A DNA stretch of 64,000 nucleotides from Isachenkonia alkalipeptolytica (lineage in GTDB: Bacteria; Bacillota; Clostridia; Peptostreptococcales; T1SED10-28): contig NZ_SUMG01000002.1 of the NCBI RefSeq assembly GCF_009910325.1, positions 248,001 to 312,000 of the forward strand. The letters run 5' to 3'. The notes beneath the pieces were generated by a model. The model was not told the origin of the DNA. It made no database searches and saw only the letters and a list, made by a program, of their open reading frames with translations. Shown in pieces: positions 1 to 8,671 of this stretch (positions are counted from its first letter, which is position 1; every line of letters starts with the position of its first letter). A program made the translations under genes and the position numbers.

Positions 1-181
1 GCCATAGGTTAAACGAATAAATCATCGGTATGATGATTACTGCAATGACGATGGCTACAAAACTTATCCCACCGACCAATGCTATTTTATTTTTTTTGAA
101 TCGATTCCACGCAATCTTCCACGGACCTTCGGGCTTCAAGCGAGGAGCATTCACATTTTGATCAACATTTGCTTCAGACAT
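1..181 (-). CDS. Oligopeptide/dipeptide ABC transporter permease, OppC/DppC type (5' part only)
   Basis: Only the first 60 codons are in the window; the gene runs off the left edge. It starts ATG at 181 with a strong AGGAGGAGGG site overlapping the stop of the upstream permease gene. The N-terminus is a hydrophilic tail followed by WKIAWNRFKKNKIALVGG and then a first membrane segment. The basic RFKKNKIALVG block before helix 1 is typical of the second permease (DppC/OppC) of peptide importers. It follows oppB by 13 nt and oppA before that, so it is the third gene of an oppA-oppB-oppC operon. The ATPase genes would be expected further left. Confidence 0.85.
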   Translation of the reverse strand, partial: MSEANVDQNVNAPRLKPEGPWKIAWNRFKKNKIALVGGISFVAIVIAVIIIPMIYSFNLW

Positions 182-194
182 AATTTCCCTCCTC

Positions 195-1184
195 CTACTT
201 TACTCGTACTCTGGGATCTGCAAGCCCATAAGAAACATCGGCTAAAAGATTTCCGATTACTCTTAAAAGTGCATAGAATACCAGAGTTGCCATAACTAGT
301 GATAGATCCTGACTGGTAATACCGTTTAGTAATACTCTTCCAATTCCCGGCCATAGGAATACGGTTTCAAGTAAGATCGCTCCACCGAATAAGGCGGGAA
401 CCCACATTCCGAGAATGGTAATTAAGGGAAGTAAGGCATTTCTAAAGGCATGTTTGTAAATTACCACTTTTTCCTTTAATCCCTTGGATCGCGCAGTTCG
501 AATATAGTCTTGGTTAATTACCTCGATTACAGAGTTTCGCGTGTAACGGGTAAGGGTTGCCAAACTTGTCATGGTTAATACAAGTACGGGAAGCAGCATA
601 TGACGACCAACGTCCACAATATTCTGCCACAGACTGTCATAACCACGAACAGCCATAATAGAAGTTCTCATTCCGTTTAAGGGAATCCATTCGATGTTCC
701 TTGCAAAGAGAAATATCAGTATCAAGGCAAAGAAAAAAGTGGGCATGGACACCCCGGTGAGTGAAAACACCGTAAAGAAATTATCAAACAGGCCATACTT
801 TTTTACCGCGGATTTGATCCCCACGGGGATGGCGATAAGTAATGCGAAGATCAATGCAAAGATATTCAATAAAAAGGAGTTCCAGATGAATCCGAAAATC
901 ACTTCACTAACATCCGCATTATAGATATTGGTTCTACCTAAGTCTCCTGTTAATACCCTTCCTAGCCAATTGAAGTACTGAATTGGAAGGGGTCGATCTA
1001 AACCTAATTGTTCACGAATTTGTTCCTGTCTTTCAGGAGATACTTCCGAGCCCTGTCCTAGATAGGCTTGTACCGGATCTCCCGGCATAAAGTCTAGTAC
1101 AATAAATATCAACATTGAAATGATCAATAATGTTGGGATTAATTGTAATAGACGTTTCCCTAAAAATCTTAGCATACTCTTCAC
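195..1184 (-). CDS. Oligopeptide/dipeptide ABC transporter permease, OppB/DppB type
   Basis: A 329-residue inner-membrane permease forming half of the channel of a peptide importer. Visible features are the N-terminal amphipathic/TM start (FLGKRLLQLIPTLLIIS), the PGDP motif near residue 35 that opens the periplasmic loop of DppB proteins, about six hydrophobic segments, and the EAA coupling loop (RTARSKGL...HAFRNALLPLI) near residues 230-255 which docks to the ATPase. Length is normal for the family (about 310-340). A downstream ATG (MLRFL) is also possible as start. It lies between the solute-binding protein gene and the OppC gene on the same strand. The exact substrate (di- or oligopeptide, nickel, sugar peptide) cannot be told from the permease. 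Confidence 0.92.
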   Translation of the reverse strand: MKSMLRFLGKRLLQLIPTLLIISMLIFIVLDFMPGDPVQAYLGQGSEVSPERQEQIREQLGLDRPLPIQYFNWLGRVLTGDLGRTNIYNADVSEVIFGFIWNSFLLNIFALIFALLIAIPVGIKSAVKKYGLFDNFFTVFSLTGVSMPTFFFALILIFLFARNIEWIPLNGMRTSIMAVRGYDSLWQNIVDVGRHMLLPVLVLTMTSLATLTRYTRNSVIEVINQDYIRTARSKGLKEKVVIYKHAFRNALLPLITILGMWVPALFGGAILLETVFLWPGIGRVLLNGITSQDLSLVMATLVFYALLRVIGNLLADVSYGLADPRVRVK

Positions 1185-1243
1185 TCCTCAATATGTCGTC
1201 TAGTAATATTTTAAATTATCAAAAAACTCTCCATTCTGACATC

Positions 1244-1320
1244 GAAGGCAACCCTACAGCTTTCGTAGAATTGCCTTTCAATGTGTTTTCCAGAGGGTTT
1301 AGCCCCTAAGACCTAAACCC
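1244..1320 (-). promoter_or_regulatory. Two stem-loops between oppA and oppB
   Basis: In the 170-nt gap between the binding-protein gene and the permease gene there are two hairpins: AAGGCAA/TTGCCTT (arms at about 1245-1251 and 1271-1277, enclosing a smaller CTAC/GTAG stem) and GGGTTTAG/CTAAACCC (1295-1302 and 1313-1320). Neither is followed by a U tract in the direction of transcription, so they look less like terminators than like mRNA-stabilising stem-loops. Such elements commonly let a binding protein accumulate above its permeases. That role is inferred. Confidence 0.45.
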
Positions 1321-1354
1321 CTATTCAGTTTTTTATTTCTCGATGCTTTAAATT

Positions 1355-3112
1355 TTACTCTTCAATTCTTGCGTGTCGCATTGCTGCTACCCAGTTGTAG
1401 ATACCGTGGGTTTCGAAGTCTACAATTTTTTCATCATAGAAATCAAAGTAGGTGTTGGCATATACAGGCATGAATGCTGCATCTTCCGTTAAGATTTCAC
1501 CGATTTCCTGGTATGCAGGGATGGCTTCTTCTTGATCCATAATTCTTTCCGCATCGTCCATCATTTCATCCAACTCAGGGTTAGAATATCTGGAAGTATT
1601 GTTCTGTCCGGATCCGATGTTTCTAGAGTGGAAAGAACCTTCTACCGTACCATGAGGGTCGTAGCTTGTAATGGTTGTTGCTAAGAAGAACATGCTCCAC
1701 TCTTCAACGTTGGCATCGGAGTCATAGATAATCGTATCCAGGATGGAGTTGAACTCTTGTTGTGAAATGTTCAGGTTGATATCAAGCTCTCCGCCCCAGT
1801 CTCGTTCCCACATGGGTACTAAGGTTTCAAGGATATCATGTTCCGGCATGGTTAAAATGAAAAGCTCCAGTTCTTCGCCGTCTTTTTCTCTGTAACCGCT
1901 GTCGCCAACTTGCCAGTCGGCGTCGTCTAAGATCTCTTTTGCTCGATCCATATCAAAGTCGTAAGCTGCAATAGAGTCTACCCATTCATCCGTTACTGCC
2001 CAGGATTCTTGCGAATAGGGGTGGTACTGAGTGTTTGCATAACCATCGAAGTACTCACTTACAAACTCTTCAAGGTTAAAAGAATAGTAAAGGGCTTGTC
2101 TTACTTCTTTTTCTGCGGTGGGACCAAATTCGTTGTTGGTCTTAACGTATCCGTATCCGCTTCGTGGGTAGCTGTTCAAGTTGATGTTTTCAGCCGCTTC
2201 CGCGTCTCGAATGTTGTCCGGGTCAATTTGACCGGCTAATAAGTCTACGGTACCGGTTAACAAATCATCCATTTCCGTAGTCATTTCCGTTGCTTCCAGT
2301 AAGATTTCTTCGATTAGGAATAAATCTTCATACATATAATCCAAGTTTCTTTCAAGGTATACATACTCTTCAGGAGCAAAATCTCCTAAGGTGTATGGTC
2401 CGGAACCGATTGGGTCTGTACTCAGTTCGGTAACCCCTTCAGTGTCTCCATACTCCATTGCCTCTCCGTAATAGTGCTCTGGCATAATGTGGAAAGTAGT
2501 GTTGGCAATGTTTGTTCGTAGTGGCTCTTGGAAAGTAAACACTACTGTGAAATCATCTTCCGCAACTACTCCCGGGAAGTCTTCAGTATCTCCGTCAGCA
2601 TACTCGTCGTATCCAAGTAGCCCGTCTGCAATGGAACCATATCGTCCCGTGTAGGATGGGTCAGAAAGAAGCTTGTAAGACCATACCACGTCGTGAGCCG
2701 TTACTTGCTCTCCATCAGAGAAATAGTTGTCTTCGTTCATGTAGAAAGTGATTTGGTCACCCTCTTCATTTACTTCCCAGTCATCTGCCGCTTCCATTAC
2801 CCAGTTACCGTCGATGTCCCGGTTCATTAAGGTTTGGAAGGTTAAGTCTACAACATAACCGTCATAACTTGAAGAATAATACGCCGGGTTAAAGTTACCG
2901 GAAATTTCCGTAACCCCGACCATCACTGTTCCTCCAATTTCATGTGCTGCTTCTTCTTCGTCGTCACCTTCGTCTTCGTCTTCGCCGTTCTCTCCTTCGA
3001 CTGCTTCGCCGTTTTCCTCTTCGTCTACCGGATCTTCATCTGTTCCACAAGCTGCAAGGAACAAACTCATCACCATTAGCAGGGCCAACAGCAAAATTAA
3101 CTTTTTCTTCAT
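1355..3112 (-). CDS. Peptide ABC transporter substrate-binding lipoprotein (SBP family 5)
   Basis: A 585-residue extracytoplasmic binding protein, first gene of the opp-type operon. A lipoprotein signal peptide ends in the lipobox LAAC at about residue 22. Next comes a strikingly acidic, low-complexity linker (about residues 23-57, mostly D/E/G), then a family-5 SBP fold with motifs such as DNYFSDGEQVTAHDVVWSYK and the DPIGSGPY block. Length is normal for OppA-like proteins. The acidic tether between membrane anchor and binding domain and the generally acidic surface suggest a salt-adapted cell (inference). Ligand specificity is not evident. A sigma-A-like promoter lies about 250 nt upstream. 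Confidence 0.93.
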   Translation of the reverse strand: MKKKLILLLALLMVMSLFLAACGTDEDPVDEEENGEAVEGENGEDEDEGDDEEEAAHEIGGTVMVGVTEISGNFNPAYYSSSYDGYVVDLTFQTLMNRDIDGNWVMEAADDWEVNEEGDQITFYMNEDNYFSDGEQVTAHDVVWSYKLLSDPSYTGRYGSIADGLLGYDEYADGDTEDFPGVVAEDDFTVVFTFQEPLRTNIANTTFHIMPEHYYGEAMEYGDTEGVTELSTDPIGSGPYTLGDFAPEEYVYLERNLDYMYEDLFLIEEILLEATEMTTEMDDLLTGTVDLLAGQIDPDNIRDAEAAENINLNSYPRSGYGYVKTNNEFGPTAEKEVRQALYYSFNLEEFVSEYFDGYANTQYHPYSQESWAVTDEWVDSIAAYDFDMDRAKEILDDADWQVGDSGYREKDGEELELFILTMPEHDILETLVPMWERDWGGELDINLNISQQEFNSILDTIIYDSDANVEEWSMFFLATTITSYDPHGTVEGSFHSRNIGSGQNNTSRYSNPELDEMMDDAERIMDQEEAIPAYQEIGEILTEDAAFMPVYANTYFDFYDEKIVDFETHGIYNWVAAMRHARIEE

Positions 3113-3370
3113 TCATACTCCTCCTTTAAAAAAGTTTTTTGAACAAATATTTTATCGACTAAAATATTTAAACACATTATATAATCATTTAAATTTTCTG
3201 TCAATAATTTTTGAGGTCTTTCGCCTCCCGCAACTTTCTCCCTTTTCTCGAGGCTACCATTTTCCAACATGTATAAAGATCTCTGTTCATAAAAAAAAAT
3301 TTTTACTTTTTTATGTTTCCTTAATATTTTCAATTAATTCACAATAGCATTCAGGGAAATCCTCCCTGCG

Positions 3371-3398
3371 ATTATATACTATATTCTTAATATATCAA
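3371..3398 (-). promoter_or_regulatory. Probable promoter of the opp-type operon
   Basis: On the minus strand TTGATA (3393-3398) is followed after 16 nt by TATAAT (3371-3376). Immediately downstream is a small hairpin CAGGGA/TCCCTG at about 3352-3370, at the predicted transcript start. The rest of the 3113-3641 gap is A+T-rich; I see no riboswitch, and in particular no glycine-riboswitch motif in front of the symporter gene. Confidence 0.5.
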
Positions 3399-3641
3399 AT
3401 TTTTGTTTTATATAGCTAATTTAATTATCTAAGGCAAATTTACCAGAAGTTCTTTTATTTTTTTTCATTTTATGGTATATTTATTTTTGAACATGCAAAA
3501 TATTTGGATATTTCTGAATCATTGCATGGGTCATCAAAAATCTTATAAGGAAAGGAGGGAAGGAGCAGAACGCAGCATTACGATCGATGTAAAGATCCCA
3601 AGGTTTAACAAAAATCTGTCTTTAATAAGGAGGTTGTAAAT

Positions 3642-5012
3642 TTGGATGCAATTATTAATATTAGCGATTTTATAGGTGATATAGTTTGGGGGCCCCCCTT
3701 CTTGGTTTTACTGATTGCCACCGGTTTGTATTTAACAATTCGGATAGGTTTCTTCCAATTCACCCATTTAGGCCATGCCTGGAAGTATACCTTCGGTTCT
3801 ATGTTTAGAAAGGGTAAAGAAGAGGACGATGCGGAAGCGGGAGCCATTACCTCCTTTCAATCCGTAAGTTCCGCTATGGCGGCGACCATCGGCGTGGGAA
3901 ACATTGCCGGGGTGGCCACCGCAATTTATCTCGGTGGACCGGGAGCGGTATTCTGGATGTGGCTTTCCGCCCTTGTGGGAATGGCGACAAAGTTCGGAGA
4001 AGCCTCCCTGGGTGTTAAGTTTAGAAACACCAATCCCGACGGATCTTTTTCCGGTGGGGTTATGCAGTACATTGAAAACGGACTGGGTTCCGGTTGGAAA
4101 TGGCTCAGTGTCCTATACGCAATCTTTGCAGGACTGGCGGCTCTTGGAATCGGAAACATGGTACAGTCCAACACCGTGGCTGTTTCAATGGAAGAATTCG
4201 GAATCGAACCTTGGATTACCGGTATAGTCATTGTAGTCTTAGTAGGTCTCGTTACCCTTGGAGGAATCGAGCGAATTGCAAAAACAGCAGAAAAAGTGGT
4301 TCCTACCATGGCAGTCATCTACATCGTCGGTTCCTTTATTATTTTGGTGCTTAACCTCACGGAAATTCCCGCAGCTCTGGGAGATATTTTCTACTATGCT
4401 TTCAACCCTAATGCCGCCGCAGCCGGTGGTGCAGGTGTTGCCGTAGGAACTACCATCCGATTCGGTATTGCCCGAGGCGTATTCTCCAACGAAGCCGGCC
4501 TTGGCGCCGCTTCCATCGTACATGCCCAGGCAAAGAACAGCCCCACTCGACAAGGTATGTGGGGAATCTGGGAAGTATTCATTGATACGATTATCGTTTG
4601 TACCATGACTTCCTTAGTTATTTTAACCACAGGAGCCTTAGGAACCGGAGAAACCGGCGCGGACTTAACCACTGCCGCTTTCAACCGTGGACTTCCCGGC
4701 CCCGGAGGATACATTATTCTGATTTCCATCGTATTCTTCGCCTACACCACCATGCTTACTTGGAATTTCTATGGTGAAAAGAGTTGGGAATACATCTTCG
4801 GACGAAACATTGTTATTCCTTACCGACTGCTATTCTTAGCCTTCCTATTCGTCGGCGCCGTCGGCGGCCTGGAAGTTATTTGGGGAGTAGCGGATACCTT
4901 AAACGGTCTGATGATCGCTCCGAACCTGGTTGCCCTGATTCTTCTTGGAGGCGCCCTTGCGAAGGAGAAACAAAAGTATATGGATAAACATAATTTGGAC
5001 AATAAAAAATAA
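3642..5012 (+). CDS. Sodium:alanine/glycine symporter (AGCS family)
   Basis: A 456-residue polytopic membrane protein that takes up alanine or glycine with Na+ (or H+). The AGCS signature near residues 85-120 is present, with GVGNIAGVATAIYLGGPGAV and the following WMWLSALVGMATKFGE, and roughly ten further hydrophobic segments. The start is TTG at 3642: AAGGAGG lies 8 nt upstream and no ATG/GTG precedes it usefully. Length is normal. It is monocistronic, divergent from the peptide transporter and followed by a strong terminator. Amino-acid import next to peptide import fits an amino-acid-fermenting life style (inference). Confidence 0.93.
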   Translation: MDAIINISDFIGDIVWGPPFLVLLIATGLYLTIRIGFFQFTHLGHAWKYTFGSMFRKGKEEDDAEAGAITSFQSVSSAMAATIGVGNIAGVATAIYLGGPGAVFWMWLSALVGMATKFGEASLGVKFRNTNPDGSFSGGVMQYIENGLGSGWKWLSVLYAIFAGLAALGIGNMVQSNTVAVSMEEFGIEPWITGIVIVVLVGLVTLGGIERIAKTAEKVVPTMAVIYIVGSFIILVLNLTEIPAALGDIFYYAFNPNAAAAGGAGVAVGTTIRFGIARGVFSNEAGLGAASIVHAQAKNSPTRQGMWGIWEVFIDTIIVCTMTSLVILTTGALGTGETGADLTTAAFNRGLPGPGGYIILISIVFFAYTTMLTWNFYGEKSWEYIFGRNIVIPYRLLFLAFLFVGAVGGLEVIWGVADTLNGLMIAPNLVALILLGGALAKEKQKYMDKHNLDNKK

Positions 5013-5032
5013 CTAAAATTTACTAATTTAAA

Positions 5033-5067
5033 AAGAAGGTTTTCCCCCGGGAAGACCTTCTTTTTTT
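5033..5067 (+). terminator. Rho-independent terminator of the symporter gene
   Basis: Stem GAAGGTTTTCC / GGAAGACCTTC (one G-U pair, tiny loop) followed by TTTTTTT, 20 nt after the stop codon. A second weaker stem (GCATTCT/AGAATGC, 5068-5097) follows in the convergent gap. Confidence 0.85.
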
Positions 5068-5132
5068 AGCATTCTTTTGTTGTTTTTTAGAATGCTTTTA
5101 CTGCATTAAATTGCTTTTATGCCAAGGAGGGG

Positions 5133-6350
5133 TTATTGGGGCTGTTTACGGTACCCCGCCCACAGAAGGAGACATCCTATTCCTATTCCCCACAACATCG
5201 TGGTATAAAGAGCCCCTGTGGCACCGATGTAACTGTACCCCACCCCTCTCATATAGATTCCCTGGGGAAAGAGCATAGCAATGTGCTGTAAGGCTTCTGA
5301 AAGGAGTTCCGCCGGCCACAGGGCTCCCGAGACCATGGAAGTGATCAGAACCCCAATGGGCAGTCCCACAACCAGGAATTCTTTTCCCATTTTCAGATTG
5401 CTCAGGAAGGACCATAATCCGATGAACAGTACCTGGACCATCAACAGCAGGAATACGTGGTGAATTAAATCCCCTCTTAAGGCTTCTCCCTGGAATAGAT
5501 AGATGCTGCTCAGTAAAATCCCGTGATGCAGTGACAGAAACAGGAAGTCTCCGATAAATTTTCCCGTATATAAGGAGATTTCCCCGACGATCTGCCCCTG
5601 CCTTTTATAAAGCCCCCGGGATATATCCTCCCGTCGTTTATAAAAAATCCAAAGGGAAAACAAAGTGCTGTAAATAATCAACAGCCCATGGGGTCCTGTT
5701 AAAAAGCCTGCCGCCCCCAAGGTTCCGGGACTGCCATTTTCGCTTCCTTCCCCATTGCCTTCCCCGGACTCCGTCAATACTTCTTCCATCGAGAGGGTCA
5801 TCAAGGGCTCCGGTTCCCAGTAGGACTCCGACTGCCGGAAGGATTCCTCCCACAGAGCTTCCCGGTCTTCCACTTCTCCCCGGTCCTCCGCCTCGGCTAC
5901 AATCAGATTGGCCGCCCGGGTACTGCTTAAAATACGAATGCTCCTGGAGATCACAATCTCCCCTACGGCACCGCCTCCTTGGGCAAGGGATGAGGTGTAA
6001 GACACCAGCTCCGGCGTTCGGTCCCTTTGTATCTCCTCTTCAAAACCCTCCTGAATACGATACACGCCCTCCACCCGGTTCTCCCGTAAATCCTCGAGAC
6101 CGGCTTCCAAATCCCTTTCCAGGACCTCCAAATAAGGTTCTTCCCGCAAAAGTTCCTTCAGAGTTTCCGAGTAGGCACTTTGGTCTTCATCGACGATAAC
6201 CACCGGAATTTTACCCCCGGCAGCCTCCCCCTGAAAAAGTCCCAGGGCAAAATAGGAAAACCCTAAGGGAAGGAGGATAATCAGAAGCCACGAGAGTTTT
6301 TTCCTAAAGTATCCATGAATCTGAAGCCATCCAACGGTACATATTTTCAT
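5133..6350 (-). CDS. ABC-2 type exporter permease (second of two)
   Basis: A 405-residue membrane protein of the ABC-2/YhgE-like permease class. An N-terminal membrane helix (about residues 18-38) is followed by a large extracytoplasmic domain that starts with the IPVVIVDEDQS motif, then about five C-terminal hydrophobic segments. Its ATG overlaps the stop of the preceding permease by 4 nt, so the two are translationally coupled and probably heterodimerise. It is the last gene of an operon ATPase - lipoprotein - permease - permease. The transported substrate is unknown. Confidence 0.82.
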   Translation of the reverse strand: MKICTVGWLQIHGYFRKKLSWLLIILLPLGFSYFALGLFQGEAAGGKIPVVIVDEDQSAYSETLKELLREEPYLEVLERDLEAGLEDLRENRVEGVYRIQEGFEEEIQRDRTPELVSYTSSLAQGGGAVGEIVISRSIRILSSTRAANLIVAEAEDRGEVEDREALWEESFRQSESYWEPEPLMTLSMEEVLTESGEGNGEGSENGSPGTLGAAGFLTGPHGLLIIYSTLFSLWIFYKRREDISRGLYKRQGQIVGEISLYTGKFIGDFLFLSLHHGILLSSIYLFQGEALRGDLIHHVFLLLMVQVLFIGLWSFLSNLKMGKEFLVVGLPIGVLITSMVSGALWPAELLSEALQHIAMLFPQGIYMRGVGYSYIGATGALYTTMLWGIGIGCLLLWAGYRKQPQ

Positions 6351-7585
6351 GAGGGATCACCTGCCCCTCGGTTTATACGAAGGACTCCCAGGATAAAAAA
6401 GAGCAGACTGCCGAGAAAAATAAGCATCCCCTGAAAGATCATACCCTGAAAATCCCCCAGTCGGATCTGTTGTATCCCTTGTAAATAATGGTGATTCGGA
6501 AGAAAAGCGGCGACCCGATCCAGTCCGTAGGGGAGGTAATAATAGGGAATCAATCCTCCGCCCAGCAGAATCAGGGAAAACACCAAAAAATTTCCCAGGG
6601 TAAAGTAGATGTCGGTTTTTTTTAGCAGTAAGGCCAGCAGACCCGCCCCGGATAAAATCAGTAAAATCCAAAGACTTAAGTACCCTACTGATATGAACAG
6701 AGACCGGTCCCAGCCGCTGAAGAACAAATACTGGGCGGCTATCAGAAATCCGCCGCCGAAAAGAATCATTCGGACACTGTGTCCGAGAATTTTTCCCCCG
6801 TAATATTCCCCTATGCTTGTCCCCGTAAAGGGCACCCGTCGCATCAGCCCTAACTCCTTTTCCCGGATCAGATCCCTGCCCAGAAACAAGGCTGCAAACA
6901 ACAACAGACTGAAGACCACGGAATGAAGGTAATACACCCCGGGATCCATGGTATTGATCCCTTCTACCTGTTCTTCCCGCATCATGGTATCCTGGGCATT
7001 CAAGGCCCGGAAAGTAATATCCTGTATTGCCGGGGCGATTTTCTCCCGGCGCTCCTCCAGGGAAAGTCCCTGTTCCCGGTAGTAATCCCAAACCGCGTTC
7101 ACTCCGCTTTGCCCGGCGGATACGCTGTACATAAAGCTCTCCATAACCCCTGTCAAAACTTGAGACTTAAAGGGATCCCGGGGACCGGTGTATAGGATCA
7201 GCTCCCGGGATTCTCCCCGCTCCAGACTCCCTACAAAGTCTTCGGGGATCACCACTCCGGCAAAAACCTCCCCCCTTCCTACCATTTCCTCCGCAGCCTC
7301 TCCGTCCTCGGCCTCCACAATGGCAATCAACTCTTGCAGCCCTTCGTCCCCTCTAATCTGATCCATTAAAAGATGGGCCATGGGATGCTGGTCCTCATTG
7401 ACCACCGCCACGGAGAAGGAATCGATAAACAGTCCCTGTTCAAAAAACCCGCCGAAGCCCGTGGTTAACAAAAAAATAAAAACCAAGGGAATGACGATCA
7501 TTCCCAAGGTTTTTTTCTTATGCCGCAAGGATTTTTTCATCTCTTCCAACGCTACCCGTAATCCTCTCCCTAAAGATGCAAACAT
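6347..7585 (-). CDS. ABC-2 type exporter permease (first of two)
   Basis: A 412-residue protein with the same architecture as its downstream partner: one N-terminal TM segment (about residues 28-46), an extracytoplasmic domain opening with FSVAVVNEDQHPMA, and about five or six TM segments in the C-terminal half. This layout is typical of ABC-2 permeases of efflux systems (YhgE/Pip-like and the drug/Na+ exporters). It starts 12 nt after the lipoprotein gene and overlaps the next permease. No residue signature identifies the cargo. Confidence 0.82.
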   Translation of the reverse strand: MFASLGRGLRVALEEMKKSLRHKKKTLGMIVIPLVFIFLLTTGFGGFFEQGLFIDSFSVAVVNEDQHPMAHLLMDQIRGDEGLQELIAIVEAEDGEAAEEMVGRGEVFAGVVIPEDFVGSLERGESRELILYTGPRDPFKSQVLTGVMESFMYSVSAGQSGVNAVWDYYREQGLSLEERREKIAPAIQDITFRALNAQDTMMREEQVEGINTMDPGVYYLHSVVFSLLLFAALFLGRDLIREKELGLMRRVPFTGTSIGEYYGGKILGHSVRMILFGGGFLIAAQYLFFSGWDRSLFISVGYLSLWILLILSGAGLLALLLKKTDIYFTLGNFLVFSLILLGGGLIPYYYLPYGLDRVAAFLPNHHYLQGIQQIRLGDFQGMIFQGMLIFLGSLLFFILGVLRINRGAGDPS

Positions 7586-7597
7586 GCTTTTTCCTCC

Positions 7598-8671
7598 CTA
7601 AAATCCCGGTGCAAACATCAGCTCTTGCAGGGGTACACTATTTTCATCAGTAAATTCCGGTGCTTCAATATCGATATCTCCGTTGATGTTCCAGTACTCC
7701 ATCCCTCCTAAGATCTGGAGACTGAAGGCCGTTTCTTCTTGATCAACCACTATATTTACATCGTATTGTTCCTTGACAATATTATAGTCTTCATCGATAT
7801 ACAGGGTCATGGAAAAGTAACTTTCTTCAAAGTCCAGAACCTGATCCAATTCATCCATTACCTCGTCAACTTTTTCCTGATCAAATTCCTCTATAAAACG
7901 GTCAAGTTCCTGTTCCATCTCTTCTACGGGAATTTCTCCATCGCTGATTCGTGCCACTTCCGTAAGGAGTTCCCTAAAGGACTCCTCCTCCATTAACTCC
8001 GGAATACTTTCCAGTACCGTTCTTATTTCTTCTCTGCCCATATAGATTTCAAATTCCTGAACATCCAGGCTTTCTTCATTGATCTCTATTTCCGTCTCTC
8101 CCTCATTGGTGATAAATTCCTCTTCCACGATCTCCATATAGATCTCTCCAAATTGCTGAAGCATTCCATAGAGCTCTTCCTGATCCCGGGGATCCATTTC
8201 CTCAAAGCCTTCCTGGTTATAAAAGTCCTCTTCCAGATCCATGATCAGGTATCCGTCGGCCAGCCGCTGATCCCCCATGATCTGTGCCATCATAGGAGCT
8301 TTTATGGCAATCTGTTCCTCCAGCATGTACATCTCCATCGCGACGCCCATACCGGCGGCATTAAATTGACCGGACATATACATTTCCGGATCCATAAGAT
8401 CCTCCCCGTTGATCATCCCTTCGAAGTTCATGCTCATATTATTAAAGGCCCCTAACATACTTCCCAGGGATTGGTCGGGCATGTTTAGGTACTCTACCAT
8501 AAGGCCCATCTCACCAGTAAATTCATAGCTGTGTCTTTCCAGATTCTGCATAAAAGCCCGTTCGAAAATTTCCATATCACTGAGTTCTTCCCCATCGTCA
8601 CTGCACCCTACAAAAGCCACCAGGGACAGGATTAACAAGGCTCCAATCAACCATCGTTTTTTTATATTCAT
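7598..8671 (-). CDS. Lipoprotein of unknown function encoded within an ABC-2 exporter operon
   Basis: A 357-residue protein starting at the ATG of MNIKKRW (an upstream in-frame codon exists, but GGAGGA lies correctly before 8671 and this ATG overlaps the TAA of the ATPase gene as TAATG). A lipoprotein signal peptide ends with FVGC near residue 23. The mature protein is acidic and unusually rich in methionine, with repeated M/E stretches around residues 55-130. It most resembles the loosely defined DUF6612-like extracytoplasmic lipoproteins of Firmicutes; I do not recognise it firmly. Its position between ATPase and permeases suggests a surface partner or substrate-handling subunit of the exporter. 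Confidence 0.75.
   Translation of the reverse strand: MNIKKRWLIGALLILSLVAFVGCSDDGEELSDMEIFERAFMQNLERHSYEFTGEMGLMVEYLNMPDQSLGSMLGAFNNMSMNFEGMINGEDLMDPEMYMSGQFNAAGMGVAMEMYMLEEQIAIKAPMMAQIMGDQRLADGYLIMDLEEDFYNQEGFEEMDPRDQEELYGMLQQFGEIYMEIVEEEFITNEGETEIEINEESLDVQEFEIYMGREEIRTVLESIPELMEEESFRELLTEVARISDGEIPVEEMEQELDRFIEEFDQEKVDEVMDELDQVLDFEESYFSMTLYIDEDYNIVKEQYDVNIVVDQEETAFSLQILGGMEYWNINGDIDIEAPEFTDENSVPLQELMFAPGF

Noticed and set aside
3109-3333. Minus-strand open frame upstream of the binding-protein gene.
   Set aside because: Lies in the A+T-rich transcript leader, no ribosome site and no recognisable protein; treated as untranslated.
3400-3641. Possible glycine riboswitch upstream of the alanine/glycine symporter.
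   Set aside because: No tandem aptamer elements are visible; only an A+T-rich gap with a ribosome site.
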